DNA from: JAGPUQ01 sp036677085
Lineage (GTDB): Bacteria > Pseudomonadota > Gammaproteobacteria > Pseudomonadales > Porticoccaceae
Direction of reading: 5' to 3'
Length of the DNA: 64,000 nt
Assembly (NCBI GenBank): GCA_036677085.1
Contig: JAKFFI010000006.1
Location: 62,001-126,000 of the forward strand
A model generated the notes under the pieces. It did no database searches. It saw nothing but the letters and a program-made list of their open reading frames with translations, and had not been told where the DNA came from. This document shows positions 51,331-59,808 of this stretch, piece after piece; the first letter of the stretch is position 1; each line of letters starts with the position of its first letter. Made by a program: the position numbers and the translations under genes.

Positions 51331-53571
51331 TTATTTCTCCGTCATCAGGATCAGGCCGGGATCCTCGGGCGCCGCCGCCGACGCTTCCAGATACCGCAGG
51401 CAGCGCGCGCGATAGAACCGCGCCGGACCGTCTTCGGGATGGTCGTTGAGTATCCGGTCGAGCAGTGCGTGGGCCGTGGCCCAGTCGGCGCACTGAAAGC
51501 GCGCGAGCGCCTCCCCGAAGCGCTCGCAGCGCAGCAGATCCCTGTCCGTTGCATGCGCCCTGACAGCCATGATCTCCACCACCGGAATCGGCTCGGCTTT
51601 GCCCATGAGCTGGAAACGCCCGAGGGGGCGTACCAGGATTTCCTCCAGACCTTCCACGGTGTCCTGGGATGCCAGGATCTGCGAGCCGATGTGTTTGTTC
51701 AGGCTTTCGATGCGCGACGCGGTATTGGCGCAGTCGCCGACGATGCTGTAAACGAAATGACCGCCGCCACCGGCATGGCCGACATAAACCCACCCGGCTT
51801 CCAGGCCGATCCGCAGGGGCGAGCTGAGTACCGGATGCCGCTCCTTGAACTCGGTGATGGCGGCCGCGGCGCCGAGGGCCGCCAGCACGGCGCTGCGGCG
51901 CGCCGCCAGCAGCGGCGCGGGCGAGGTCCAGGCGCACATGATGCCGTCGGCCCTGAATTCGGTCACATCGACCCCGTGTTCCCGCAGTGGGCGCGAGAGA
52001 CCTTCAAAGTACTCGTTGAGAAAGGCGGCGAGTTCGCCGGGGGCCAGTTTTTCGGCAATGGTGGAAAAGCCCGCCATGTCGGTTGCCAGGCAGGTGCTGA
52101 ACACCACCTTGTTGACCGTGGCGGGATCCAGCGTGTTTTTGGCCAGACCCCGGGCGACATTTTCGGGAAGGTAATAGCCGATGGCTTCGGAAACCCGCTG
52201 GCCCCGACGGCGCTCGAAAAAATATTGGGCGAACAAACCGATGAACAGGGCCACCGGGGCCTGCACCAGTATCGGCGTGGCGAGGGGTAGCCAGAGGTCT
52301 CGGGTATTGAAGCCGTACTGGGCGCCGATGGCATAGGCAGCGGCGAGCGTCAGCGCGATGGGGACGCCCCAGGCGGCCGGCAACAGATAGACGAGGGCGC
52401 CCAACACCAGGCCAAACAGGGCGAGCAGCGCGGCAGCGGGCAGGGCATCGAGGGGTTGGAGGGCCCGATCGGTCAGCAGGTTTGCGAAGGATGTGGCAGC
52501 GATTTCAACGCCGCTGAGGTCGACGCCGTCATCTCCGGTGAAGACCGTATAAAACCGGTCCGGCTGCCCAGGGTCGTACAGGTCGGAATAACCGACAAAC
52601 ACGACCTTGCCCTTGAGGTCGGGAATACTGGCGTCCACCTTCGGATCCTTGCTCCCGAGGATCACCGACTGGTAGGGGATGGTGGCAATTGAGCCGGGAG
52701 GGCCGTAGAAATTCAAATAGCGGGTACTGGGCTTTTCATACAGGCTGATCAGTGAGTGGACCGGGGTGCTCGCCGGTGTCTCCGGCGCCGCTGGCTCCCG
52801 TGTCGTCTCCTCGCGGTGGTCGGCCTGCCGCAACAGGGCAGAACGCATTCCCTGCATCAGGTGGCGAAGTTCTGCGGCACCGCCGCGGGTATCCGGAGTC
52901 AGTCCATCGAGATCCGCCTTGCTGATGGCGGCCAGGGATTCACGCCACTGGGGATGGCGACTCGCCACATGCAGCTGGAGCGCCACCGCCGGCAGGGTCG
53001 GCGTGTCTCCGGTGCTTGCCTTGAAGGTCCAGAATTCATAAACCGCGGCGCCCAGCTTGGGCAGCGGAAAGGGTCCCAGCCCCCTGCTGCCGGCGGTGAG
53101 CGTCGCCATGGGCGGGTCAACGCTCTCGACCCACAGGGAGCCACGCTCCTTGCCCTGCCTGTCGAGCATGGGTTGCTTCCGGCCATTGAGCTTTTCCAGG
53201 AGCACAACCCGGTTGGCATCCGCAATCGCTTTGGCGAAAGCCGCATCCTCCTCCGGGATCTTGGGTTCTGCGAAATGCACGTCGAATACGATGACGGAAG
53301 CGTCGCGCCGTGCCAGTTCGTCGATCAGCCGGCCATGTATGGTGCGCGGCCACTGGATGGGCAGGCTGGGAAGTCCCAGGTCAGCGCCGGTGCGGGCATT
53401 GATGCCCACCACTGCTACCTCTGGCGGTGCCGCCACGGGACCCCGGGTCTGGAACAGCCAGGACAGCCCTACATTGCGTTCCAGGGCGGCACCCAGCGGC
53501 AGAAGTATGAGCGCAGCGCCGCTGAGCCCGGCACAGGTGCCGATCGCGAGCCCTTTTAGCCATTGCCGCAT
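51331..53571 (-). CDS. CHASE2-domain adenylate/guanylate cyclase
   Basis: A 746-residue membrane sensor. An N-terminal helix (LAIGTCAGLSGAALILLPLGAAL) is followed by a periplasmic CHASE2 domain (residues about 40-370: VAVVGINARTGADLGLP, WPRTIHGRLIDELARRDASVIVFDVHFAEP, LKGKVVFVGYSDLYDPGQPDRFYT). Three membrane helices follow (about 385-470), then a class III cyclase domain: FSTCLATDMAGFSTIAEKL and RADGIMCAW hold the metal-binding Asp, and IVGDCANTASRIESL the catalytic Asn/Arg. A TPR-like C-terminus (EALARFQCADWATAHALL) may bind partners. All catalytic positions look intact. It should make cAMP or cGMP in response to a periplasmic cue. It is divergent from the FecR-TPR-barrel gene. Confidence 0.92.
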   Translation of the reverse strand: MRQWLKGLAIGTCAGLSGAALILLPLGAALERNVGLSWLFQTRGPVAAPPEVAVVGINARTGADLGLPSLPIQWPRTIHGRLIDELARRDASVIVFDVHFAEPKIPEEDAAFAKAIADANRVVLLEKLNGRKQPMLDRQGKERGSLWVESVDPPMATLTAGSRGLGPFPLPKLGAAVYEFWTFKASTGDTPTLPAVALQLHVASRHPQWRESLAAISKADLDGLTPDTRGGAAELRHLMQGMRSALLRQADHREETTREPAAPETPASTPVHSLISLYEKPSTRYLNFYGPPGSIATIPYQSVILGSKDPKVDASIPDLKGKVVFVGYSDLYDPGQPDRFYTVFTGDDGVDLSGVEIAATSFANLLTDRALQPLDALPAAALLALFGLVLGALVYLLPAAWGVPIALTLAAAYAIGAQYGFNTRDLWLPLATPILVQAPVALFIGLFAQYFFERRRGQRVSEAIGYYLPENVARGLAKNTLDPATVNKVVFSTCLATDMAGFSTIAEKLAPGELAAFLNEYFEGLSRPLREHGVDVTEFRADGIMCAWTSPAPLLAARRSAVLAALGAAAAITEFKERHPVLSSPLRIGLEAGWVYVGHAGGGGHFVYSIVGDCANTASRIESLNKHIGSQILASQDTVEGLEEILVRPLGRFQLMGKAEPIPVVEIMAVRAHATDRDLLRCERFGEALARFQCADWATAHALLDRILNDHPEDGPARFYRARCLRYLEASAAAPEDPGLILMTEK

Positions 53572-54281
53572 GTGGAGTTTTCCTGCTGGTAGCGGTAGTC
53601 GTCATGCCATACACGTGCAGAGGTGGTGCCAGGATCAAGCCTGGTAAGCGGCGAGCATCGAGGACGGTGGCGCACCCCGTCTAGAGGGAATGCCAAGGCC
53701 TGGAAAGTGGTAGAGGCATGCCCCAAGGGCGACGGCCGATAGCCTGGTTCAATTCCCGCAGTACGGGAGGACGCCGGAATGATCGCAACCCGCGGCAACA
53801 GCGGGTCGCTCGAGATGGCGGCCCGGGTCTGCGGGAGGGGTCGCCCGATGCTTCGCACGGCGCCGTCTCCGGTTACCCAGGGATCCGCGCCGATAGGCGC
53901 GCTGATCGATCGGTTCCGCAGTTGCGAAGCGGCGAGGGAGATCGGAGACCGCACCAATCTCAGGCGTGTCAGGTTGGTTTGCCCCAGGTGGGGGCGATAA
54001 ACATCCTGCGGGAGCATCGCAAGGGTAAAAAAAGAGCCCGCTTTATCGGTGTCCACAGCAATTGACCTGGCTTGTTGGCAGCTTGTTGAAAAACCTTGCC
54101 ATGCGACCAGATGCAAGGCGCGCGGCGCGCAGCGAAGCCGGTGGCTGCCGCAACAGTATTGATCGCGCCTCTAGTGTACAGCCTGATATCTATATTAGTA
54201 TGCAACACGGCATGGTAATTGCGACGATGTAGCGCAACTGACGGAAAACAGAAAGTGGAATACGGAATACGGAGCTTCTCC
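53572..54281. other. 710-bp divergent spacer between cyclase and FecR-TPR-barrel genes
   Basis: No convincing gene is present in this spacer. It must hold the promoters for both divergent genes, but no clean sigma-70 pair was found; the last 100 bases (from 54180) are AT-rich with TGATATCTATATTAGTATG, a likely promoter zone for the rightward gene. Bases 54079-54161 are a degenerate copy of a repeat described separately. GCGGG/CCCGC flanks an A7 tract at 54009-54042 and might act as a weak structure. Confidence 0.4.
54079..54161 (+). mobile_element. MITE-like repeat, degenerate copy A
   Basis: It begins CAGCTTGTTGAAAAACC and contains GCGGCGCGCAGCGA (54122-54135) and CTGCCGCAACAGTATTG near its right end. 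The same three blocks in the same order occur in copy B at 57685-57797, where the right end is an intact inverted repeat. Here the right end has diverged so the inverted repeat is lost. The TTGTTGAAAAA terminal motif resembles ends of short non-coding mobile repeats that are common in gammaproteobacterial intergenic regions. Confidence 0.5.
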
Positions 54282-57200
54282 ATGGTAACTGCAGCGTACA
54301 AATCCCGATCATTGATGGGTGCCATCCTGCTGGCGCCGATGCTGGGCTTGTCTGTCCAGGCGCGGGCGGCCTGCGACGAGGTCGGCCAGTTCGTGTCGAT
54401 TCAGGGCAGGGTTGAGGTTCAGGGCGCCGGGACAGGCAAGTGGACGTCGCCCGCCACGGACAGCGACCTGTGCGAGGGTGACACCATCCGCGCTGGAGAG
54501 CTCAGCCGAGCCGAAGTGGCGCTGATCAATGATTCGGTGCTGCGGATAGATCAGAACACCACCATCCGTCTCGTCGACATCGCGGAGAAGGAGACGGAAC
54601 AGTCCCTGCTCTCCCTGGTGGGGGGGGCGATCGCTTCCTTGAGCCGCAAGCCACGGCGCGTCACCGTCAGCACGCCTTATGTCAACGGGACCATCGAGGG
54701 CACTGAATTCGTCATGCGTCTCGCTGGGGATCAGGCGGAGATAAAAGTGCTTGAGGGCGCGGTGGTCGCGGCGAACGATCAGGGCCGGGAGTTGCTGGGC
54801 CCCGGCGAGGGAGCGACGACCACTGCGGGCAGTGCGCCAGTGCGCTACCTGATGGTGCGCCCCCGCGACGCCGTGCACTGGGCACTCTACTACCCACCCG
54901 TGGTGTACCTGAGCCCGGGTGCCTGGTCGGGCTCCGGATGGGAAGCGTCGGTGCGGGAGTCTGTGCAGGCCTATCTGGCCGGCGATCTGCAAGGCGCCTT
55001 TGCCGCCGTTGCGCGAGTCCCCGGGACCGTCGACGACCCGCGTCTGCTGGCCTATCGGACTTCGTTGTTCCTGGCCGTGGGTCGGGTCGATGAGGCCAAT
55101 GCCGACATTCAGCGGATCCTTGACGCCCATCCGAACGACGGCAGCGCCAATGCCCTGGAGGCCATTGTCGCGGTAGTCCAGGGGGACAACGAAAAGGCGT
55201 TGGCGTCCGGCAATCGGGCGGTAGGCGTGGCGCCGCAAACGGCCGCTGCATGGATCGCGCTCTCCTATGCCCGGCAGGCCGGGTTCGATCTGGAAGGGGC
55301 GCGTGCCAGCGCCGAACAGGCGGTCGCGGTCGAGCCGCACAACGCCCTGGCTTGGGCGCGCCTGGCCGAACTCCATCTCTCCTTCGCCGAGCTGGACCCT
55401 GCATTGGCTGCCGCGGACAAGGCAGCGGCGCTGCAGCCCGGACTGTCGCGCGCCCAGAGTGTACTGGGCTTCGCGCATTTGACGCGCAGCGAGACCGCGG
55501 CGGCACGAGCGGCGTTCCAGTCCGCGATCAAGCTCGATCAGGCCGACTTCCTGCCGCGTCTCGGCCTGGGCCTGGCCACCATCCGCGATGGCAAACTGTC
55601 GGAGGGTCGCCGGGAGCTCGAGATCGCCGCCAGCCTGGATCCGAACAATGCGCTCATCCGCAGCTATCTGGGTAAGGCCTACTTCGAGGAAAAACGCGAC
55701 GACCTGGTCGACCGCGAGTACGCCACCGCGCGCGAGCTGGATCCCAAGGATCCGACACCGCTGTTTTACAGCGCCATTCACCGGCAGACCACCAACCGGC
55801 CGGCGGAAGCCCTGGCCGACATGCAACAGGCAATCGAGCTGAACGACAACCGGGCGATCTACCGCTCGCGTCTGCTGCTGGATTCCGATCTGGCTGCCCG
55901 CAGCGCCAGTCAGGCCCGGATCTACACCGATCTGGGCTTTGACCAGCTCGCCCTGGTGGAGGGCTGGAAATCGGTGAATACCGATCCGGGCAATCACTCC
56001 GCGCATCGCCTGCTGGCCGATTCCTACGCCGGACGGCCCCGGCACGAGATCGCCCGCGTCAGCGAGCTGCTGCAGTCGCAACTGCTGCAGCCGCTCAGCA
56101 TGACCCCCCTGGCGCCGCAACTCGCCGAGAGCAATCTATTCCTCATCAGCGCCGGTGGTCCGGCGACCATGGGGTTCAACGAATACAACCAGGTGTTCAG
56201 CAGTGATGGCCTGACACTGCAAACCAGTGCGATGGGCGGAACCAGCGACACCCATGGCGAGGACGCCGTGGTTTCGGGAATCTACGGCAACGTTTCCTTC
56301 AGCGTCGGTGGCTTCCATTACCGTACCGATGGCTTTCGCGACAACGCCGATCAGAGCGACGACATGGGCAATGCCTTCGTTCAGTTCCAGGTGTCACCCG
56401 AAACCAGCATCCAGGCCGAATACCGCTACCGAGACAATGAGCAGGGCGATCTTCAGCAGCGTTTCTTCAAGGAAGATGTGTTCGATACCCTGCGCAACCT
56501 GCAGGAAAAGGAATCCGTGCGGTTGGGCGCCCGCCATGATCTGGCGCCCAACTCGATCCTGCTCGCGTCTCTTGTCTACCAGGACTCGCAAATCGACGCG
56601 AAGGCTGAGGACTTTCCGGTTCCCGAGGGGTTTTTCAAACTCGGGATCCCCGAAGAGTCCCTGGGCGCGGAGTTCCAGCATCTGTATCGCACGGAATCCC
56701 TCAATCTGCGCACCGGCGCCGGCGCTGTGGATCTCGATCGCAAGGAAAATCAAGCCTTCGGCTTTCCCGCCGGATTTTTTGGACCCGATCCGTTTGTAAT
56801 GGGCGATGCGGTGAACGCCAGCCTGAAGCATTTCAACGGCTACAGCTACGCCGACATCCAGCTGCTGGGCGAGCTCACGGCGACCGTCGGCCTGAGTTAC
56901 GACAGCATTGATAGAACTGATGCGGATGACAAGGATGAACTGAACCCCAAATTCGGTTTGACCTGGACCCCGCTACCCGGGACCACGGTGCGCGCCGCTG
57001 CATTCAAGGTGTTGAAGCGCTCCCTGATAACCGATCAGACCCTGGAGCCCACCCAGGTCGCAGGATTCAATCAGTTCTACGACGACGTCAATCTGACGGA
57101 AGCCTGGCGCTACGGCATGGCGCTGGACCAGAAATTCGCGGCCAACCTGTTCGGTGGCGTGGAACTGTCTGTGCGCGATCTGATAACTCCGGTCGCTCTC

Positions 57201-57668
57201 GTTGGACCGGAAGGTCTGATTGATCAGGAGCTCGACTGGCGGGAATATACAAGTCGGCTATATCTCTTTTCGACGCCCAGCGACCGGGTTTCCCTGAAGG
57301 CCGAATACATCTTGGAGCGGTTTGATCGCGACACCCTGGGGCCCGAGAAATTGCTTACGCATCGCGTTCCCCTCGGCGTGCGCTTCTTCGATCCATCGGG
57401 CCTGGGCGGCTTCCTTACCGCGACCTACTGGAATCAGGATGGCCGCTTTGCCGGGTTCTCGGGGCCTGTGCAGAGCTCCGGCCACGATCAGTTCTGGTTG
57501 GTGGATGCGGGAATTTCCTGGCGCCTGCCGAAGCGCTACGGGATGGTTTCCATCGGCGCGACCAACCTGACCGACGAGGATTTCCAGTTTTTCGAGGTCG
57601 ACTTCGACAACCCGACCATTGTGCCCAAGCGATCGCTGATTGCACGCATAACCCTGGCGTTTCCCTGA
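54282..57668 (+). CDS. FecR-TPR-outer membrane beta-barrel fusion protein
   Basis: An 1128-residue exported protein. A signal peptide (residues 1-29, ending SVQARA) precedes a FecR domain (about 40-165) with the diagnostic TVSTPYVNGTIEGTEFVMRL, then a run of TPR repeats (about 215-600, for example NALAWARLAELHLSFAELD). From about 630 alternating beta strands (YGNVSFSVGGFHYRTDGFRD, TSIQAEYRYRDN) form a barrel ending FQFFEVDFDNP then SLIARITLAFP, with the terminal-aromatic pattern of outer-membrane proteins and the NLTDEDF motif of TonB-receptor C-termini. No plug domain or TonB box is seen. Periplasmic TPR plus barrel recalls polysaccharide exporters such as PgaA and BcsC. ATG 54282 has GGAG eight bases upstream. 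It is divergent from the CHASE2 cyclase. Confidence 0.82.
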   Translation: MVTAAYKSRSLMGAILLAPMLGLSVQARAACDEVGQFVSIQGRVEVQGAGTGKWTSPATDSDLCEGDTIRAGELSRAEVALINDSVLRIDQNTTIRLVDIAEKETEQSLLSLVGGAIASLSRKPRRVTVSTPYVNGTIEGTEFVMRLAGDQAEIKVLEGAVVAANDQGRELLGPGEGATTTAGSAPVRYLMVRPRDAVHWALYYPPVVYLSPGAWSGSGWEASVRESVQAYLAGDLQGAFAAVARVPGTVDDPRLLAYRTSLFLAVGRVDEANADIQRILDAHPNDGSANALEAIVAVVQGDNEKALASGNRAVGVAPQTAAAWIALSYARQAGFDLEGARASAEQAVAVEPHNALAWARLAELHLSFAELDPALAAADKAAALQPGLSRAQSVLGFAHLTRSETAAARAAFQSAIKLDQADFLPRLGLGLATIRDGKLSEGRRELEIAASLDPNNALIRSYLGKAYFEEKRDDLVDREYATARELDPKDPTPLFYSAIHRQTTNRPAEALADMQQAIELNDNRAIYRSRLLLDSDLAARSASQARIYTDLGFDQLALVEGWKSVNTDPGNHSAHRLLADSYAGRPRHEIARVSELLQSQLLQPLSMTPLAPQLAESNLFLISAGGPATMGFNEYNQVFSSDGLTLQTSAMGGTSDTHGEDAVVSGIYGNVSFSVGGFHYRTDGFRDNADQSDDMGNAFVQFQVSPETSIQAEYRYRDNEQGDLQQRFFKEDVFDTLRNLQEKESVRLGARHDLAPNSILLASLVYQDSQIDAKAEDFPVPEGFFKLGIPEESLGAEFQHLYRTESLNLRTGAGAVDLDRKENQAFGFPAGFFGPDPFVMGDAVNASLKHFNGYSYADIQLLGELTATVGLSYDSIDRTDADDKDELNPKFGLTWTPLPGTTVRAAAFKVLKRSLITDQTLEPTQVAGFNQFYDDVNLTEAWRYGMALDQKFAANLFGGVELSVRDLITPVALVGPEGLIDQELDWREYTSRLYLFSTPSDRVSLKAEYILERFDRDTLGPEKLLTHRVPLGVRFFDPSGLGGFLTATYWNQDGRFAGFSGPVQSSGHDQFWLVDAGISWRLPKRYGMVSIGATNLTDEDFQFFEVDFDNPTIVPKRSLIARITLAFP

Positions 57669-57684
57669 TGGGCACGGCAATCGA

Positions 57685-57797
57685 CGGCTTGTTGAAAGGC
57701 GGCGCGCAGCGACCGAGACGTATCGGATAGATAGGCGTGGGAGCGAGCACCGCGGAACGAAGCAGACCGCTGCCGCAGCAGTTTTTCAACAAGCTGT
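57685..57797 (+). mobile_element. MITE-like repeat, copy B with terminal inverted repeats
   Basis: The left end GGCTTGTTGAAAGGC (57686-57700) and right end GTTTTTCAACAAGC (57781-57794) form inverted repeats sharing the 11-base core GCTTGTTGAAA. The interior (GGCGGCGCGCAGCGA... CTGCCGCAGCAG) is non-coding and GC-rich. It begins 17 bases after the FecR-TPR-barrel stop, so it may also act as a terminator for that gene. Related to copy A at 54079-54161. Confidence 0.6.
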
Positions 57798-57815
57798 TAA
57801 GGAGGTCTCAATAAA

Positions 57816-57843
57816 TTGACGGAGCATAAAGCGTCGGTAATGA
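57816..57843 (+). promoter_or_regulatory. Possible sigma-70 promoter for the small secreted protein
   Basis: TTGACG (57816-57821) and TAATGA (57838-57843) are 16 bases apart in an AT-rich stretch just past MITE copy B. The -35 is good and the -10 is weak. It lies 74 bases ahead of the ATG at 57917. Confidence 0.3.
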
Positions 57844-57916
57844 ATGAATGGCCCGCATCACCGCGGATCGCCGAACTACCACTCATGACTACTGAGATTA
57901 CTCAAAAGGAGAATTT

Positions 57917-58522
57917 ATGAAGGGCAAGACAATGATCAAATTCGCGGTTGGCGTCATGGCCCTGTGGTCATTGAATGCAAACGCTGGCTATATCATCATT
58001 GGCGGCAAAGTGTACTACTCGAGTGTCGGGTGCGAGCTCGATCTCAAAGGGGTGAAGAATACCGATGTCAAACCGGCCGAGCTGCGGTGTGAAGTGACTG
58101 CTTCGCTGGTGGATGTGCTGTGTGAAAACCCTGTTGGGCAGGTGACTACGCCAGGCCAGGCGGCCACGCAGCAGGTATTGGTAGCAGAGCAGTCTTTTAT
58201 ACCGGCGCAATTGGTCGACGGTAAAGGCAAGGCAACGGTCTCTGTTGCAGTCGACACTGATCCGCTGCTGGCCCTGCCGGGTCTCTGCGTGAATGCCAAT
58301 TGGACCCCTATCGCGGTACTTGTCCGTGAGACCCAGGTGAATATGAGCATCTGGGAATGCAACGGAACGGGCACAGACCCCTGTGAAGGTGGCACCCTGA
58401 AAAGCACTCTCAAGACGTCCTGCAAACTCCCGGACGCATACAATTTCGGCAACCCGCCAGTTTCTGGTGAAACGCTCTATGAGTGCGTTGCGACCACGAT
58501 CGATTCAATTAAGGGAAAGTGA
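57917..58522 (+). CDS. Small secreted eight-cysteine protein, unknown
   Basis: A 201-residue protein with strong RBS AAAAGGAGA seven bases ahead of ATG and a clear signal peptide (MIKFAVGVMALWSLNANA, cleavage near residue 23). The mature chain carries eight cysteines (GCELD, LRCEV, VLCEN, GLCVN, WECNG, DPCEG, SCKLP, YECVA), spaced as for four disulfides, and is otherwise rich in strand-forming residues. It is less GC-rich than neighbours. I do not recognise the family. It directly follows the FecR-TPR-barrel gene beyond a MITE-like repeat on the same strand, so it could be a substrate or partner of that barrel. Confidence 0.75.
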   Translation: MKGKTMIKFAVGVMALWSLNANAGYIIIGGKVYYSSVGCELDLKGVKNTDVKPAELRCEVTASLVDVLCENPVGQVTTPGQAATQQVLVAEQSFIPAQLVDGKGKATVSVAVDTDPLLALPGLCVNANWTPIAVLVRETQVNMSIWECNGTGTDPCEGGTLKSTLKTSCKLPDAYNFGNPPVSGETLYECVATTIDSIKGK

Positions 58523-58927
58523 GATAGTCGCCGGTCATATGACCCTCGGGTTCATGGCGGGATGCAGGGGTGCGCCGGCCTGACAGCGGGTCGGCGCGCT
58601 GTTGAGCGCCCCGGGATCGGCTCGTGACCACGCTTGCCCCGGGCGCCGTTTTCGGGAAGGCAAGACAGAACAGGCTTGACCGGCAGGTGCCCAGACGGCG
58701 CCAGTGCCGCCAACGTTTTTCGTAGCTGGAGCGCGTCTTGCCGCACGGATGGCAAACCGACCGGACTGCTCAGTTTGCGACGGACACTTCCGCCCTTTCG
58801 TCGGCCCGCAAGACCTGCGCTCCGTTCAGATCTCGCGGCTTTGCGATGCCCCATATCTGGCTGTAGCGCTCGCTGCGCATCTCGCGTGGGCGATCAGGCA
58901 AAAATGCCCACCGTGATTGGGGAAGAC
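58523..58927. other. Gene-free spacer, possible gene remnant
   Basis: These 405 bases lie between the secreted-protein gene and the end of the leftward HD gene. Short open frames exist on both strands but have no RBS, no recognisable motif and arginine/proline-biased compositions typical of GC-rich shadow frames. A GGCGC/GCGCC hairpin near 58603-58620 is the only structure noted, and nothing else was recognised. Confidence 0.4.
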
Positions 58928-59584
58928 CTATTTCTCAAATAGGCCCAGGTAGCGGCTTATATTGCTTCGCGCCACGGCTTCGTAGCGATCCCGGAAATAA
59001 TCCGTGGAGTAGATGCTGGTCCTGGTGAGCAGGCTGTGCAGGAAGGCGCATTTTTTCGGGAAAAATTCCTCATCGGAAAGATGCTTCTGTTCCTTGCGCA
59101 GCGCATGGCTGTCGGCCATGAAGGCCTGCCAGGGCAAACCGAAGCTGGACAAATCGATATCCACTACATATCGGGCATTTGTCGCGGTCGGAAGCCGCTG
59201 ATGCGTGGTATCGAGTATTGCCCCGCGAACCTCTTCGATGAAGTCTGAATTCAATGATCCTCGCGCAAAATGTTCAAAGAGATCGGCACTGCGCTGTTCG
59301 TTGTCGGGAGCTCCGGGATTGTAGATCGCATCGTGGAACCACAGCGCCATTTCCACGACATCCGCGCTGTCCATCAGCAGACGGGCTGCATCAAGCTCCG
59401 TCAGGCAGTGCGTCATGTGCTTGTCGTCATGGTAGTGACGATGAGCCTCGGCGAAGTGCCCGAACAGACTGGCCCAGATATCGCCCGCGTCCTCGCCATC
59501 GTCTGATATGCGGCACTGGTTCCAGAGCGCACAAAAGCGCGACTTCTGGAGGGGGCCGGGTTTGATTTTTTCGCGCCTGTTCAC
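58928..59584 (-). CDS. HD-superfamily predicted metal-dependent phosphohydrolase
   Basis: A 218-residue cytoplasmic protein of the COG4339 type. HD-fold metal ligands are visible: His in EAHRHYHDDKHMTHCLTELD, the His-Asp pair in VEMALWFHDAIYNPGAPDNEQ, and Asp in VVDIDLSSFGLPWQAF. The C-terminal helix (TDYFRDRYEAVARSNISRYL) is typical. The start is taken as a GTG (MNRREKIKPG) preceded by GGAG; the frame stays open upstream through the tandem repeat, but that part is not protein-like. HD proteins often hydrolyse nucleotides, including cyclic ones, though this subgroup has no confirmed substrate. It is divergent from the glutaminase-STAS-CNB gene. Confidence 0.75.
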   Translation of the reverse strand: MNRREKIKPGPLQKSRFCALWNQCRISDDGEDAGDIWASLFGHFAEAHRHYHDDKHMTHCLTELDAARLLMDSADVVEMALWFHDAIYNPGAPDNEQRSADLFEHFARGSLNSDFIEEVRGAILDTTHQRLPTATNARYVVDIDLSSFGLPWQAFMADSHALRKEQKHLSDEEFFPKKCAFLHSLLTRTSIYSTDYFRDRYEAVARSNISRYLGLFEK

Positions 59585-59712
59585 CGGATCTCCGACGGCA
59601 TGAAGTGGGATCAGTTCCCAGATTGTTGTTGCGGTGGATGGTGCACTGGCCGAAATTGTAGCAGCGTTTGGTCGACTGGTAGCGACGGGCTGCTGGCGTG
59701 ATGATTGCTTTT

Positions 59713-59788
59713 GTCCATGGCGAACACAAGTGTCCATGGCGAACACAAGCGTCCATGGCGAACACAAGCGTCCATGGCGAACACAAGC
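59713..59788. repeat. Four tandem copies of a 19-bp repeat
   Basis: The unit GTCCATGGCGAACACAAGC occurs four times in perfect head-to-tail register (59713-59731 with a final T, 59732-59750, 59751-59769, 59770-59788). Each unit contains the palindrome CCATGG. It ends 20 bases before the glutaminase ATG at 59809 and lies between two divergent genes. Nineteen is not a multiple of three, so copy-number change would not keep a reading frame; a regulatory array or a slippage-prone locus is more likely than coding sequence. Confidence 0.85.
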
Positions 59789-59808
59789 GGCCGATACCGG
59801 AAAACTGC

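Noticed and set aside
53746..53756. GGTTCAATTCC resembles a tRNA T-loop
   Set aside because: The flanking bases (CCTGG and CCCGC) cannot form a T stem, and no acceptor, D or anticodon arms are found around it.
53718..54065. Rightward 115-codon frame in the cyclase/FecR spacer
   Set aside because: Arg/Gly-rich composition, no RBS and no motif; it also overlaps an equally long leftward frame.
58552..58854. Small leftward frame in the 58.5-58.9 kb spacer
   Set aside because: No RBS, Arg/Pro-rich composition and overlapping alternatives on the other strand indicate chance openness.
59713..59788. Tandem repeats considered as a CRISPR array
   Set aside because: Units are contiguous with no unique spacers and are only 19 bp long; no cas genes are nearby.
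59698..59808. N-terminal extension of the glutaminase starting at an earlier ATG
   Set aside because: The extension is the translated tandem repeat (HGEHK-type residues) and has no family similarity; the family N-terminus starts at 59809.
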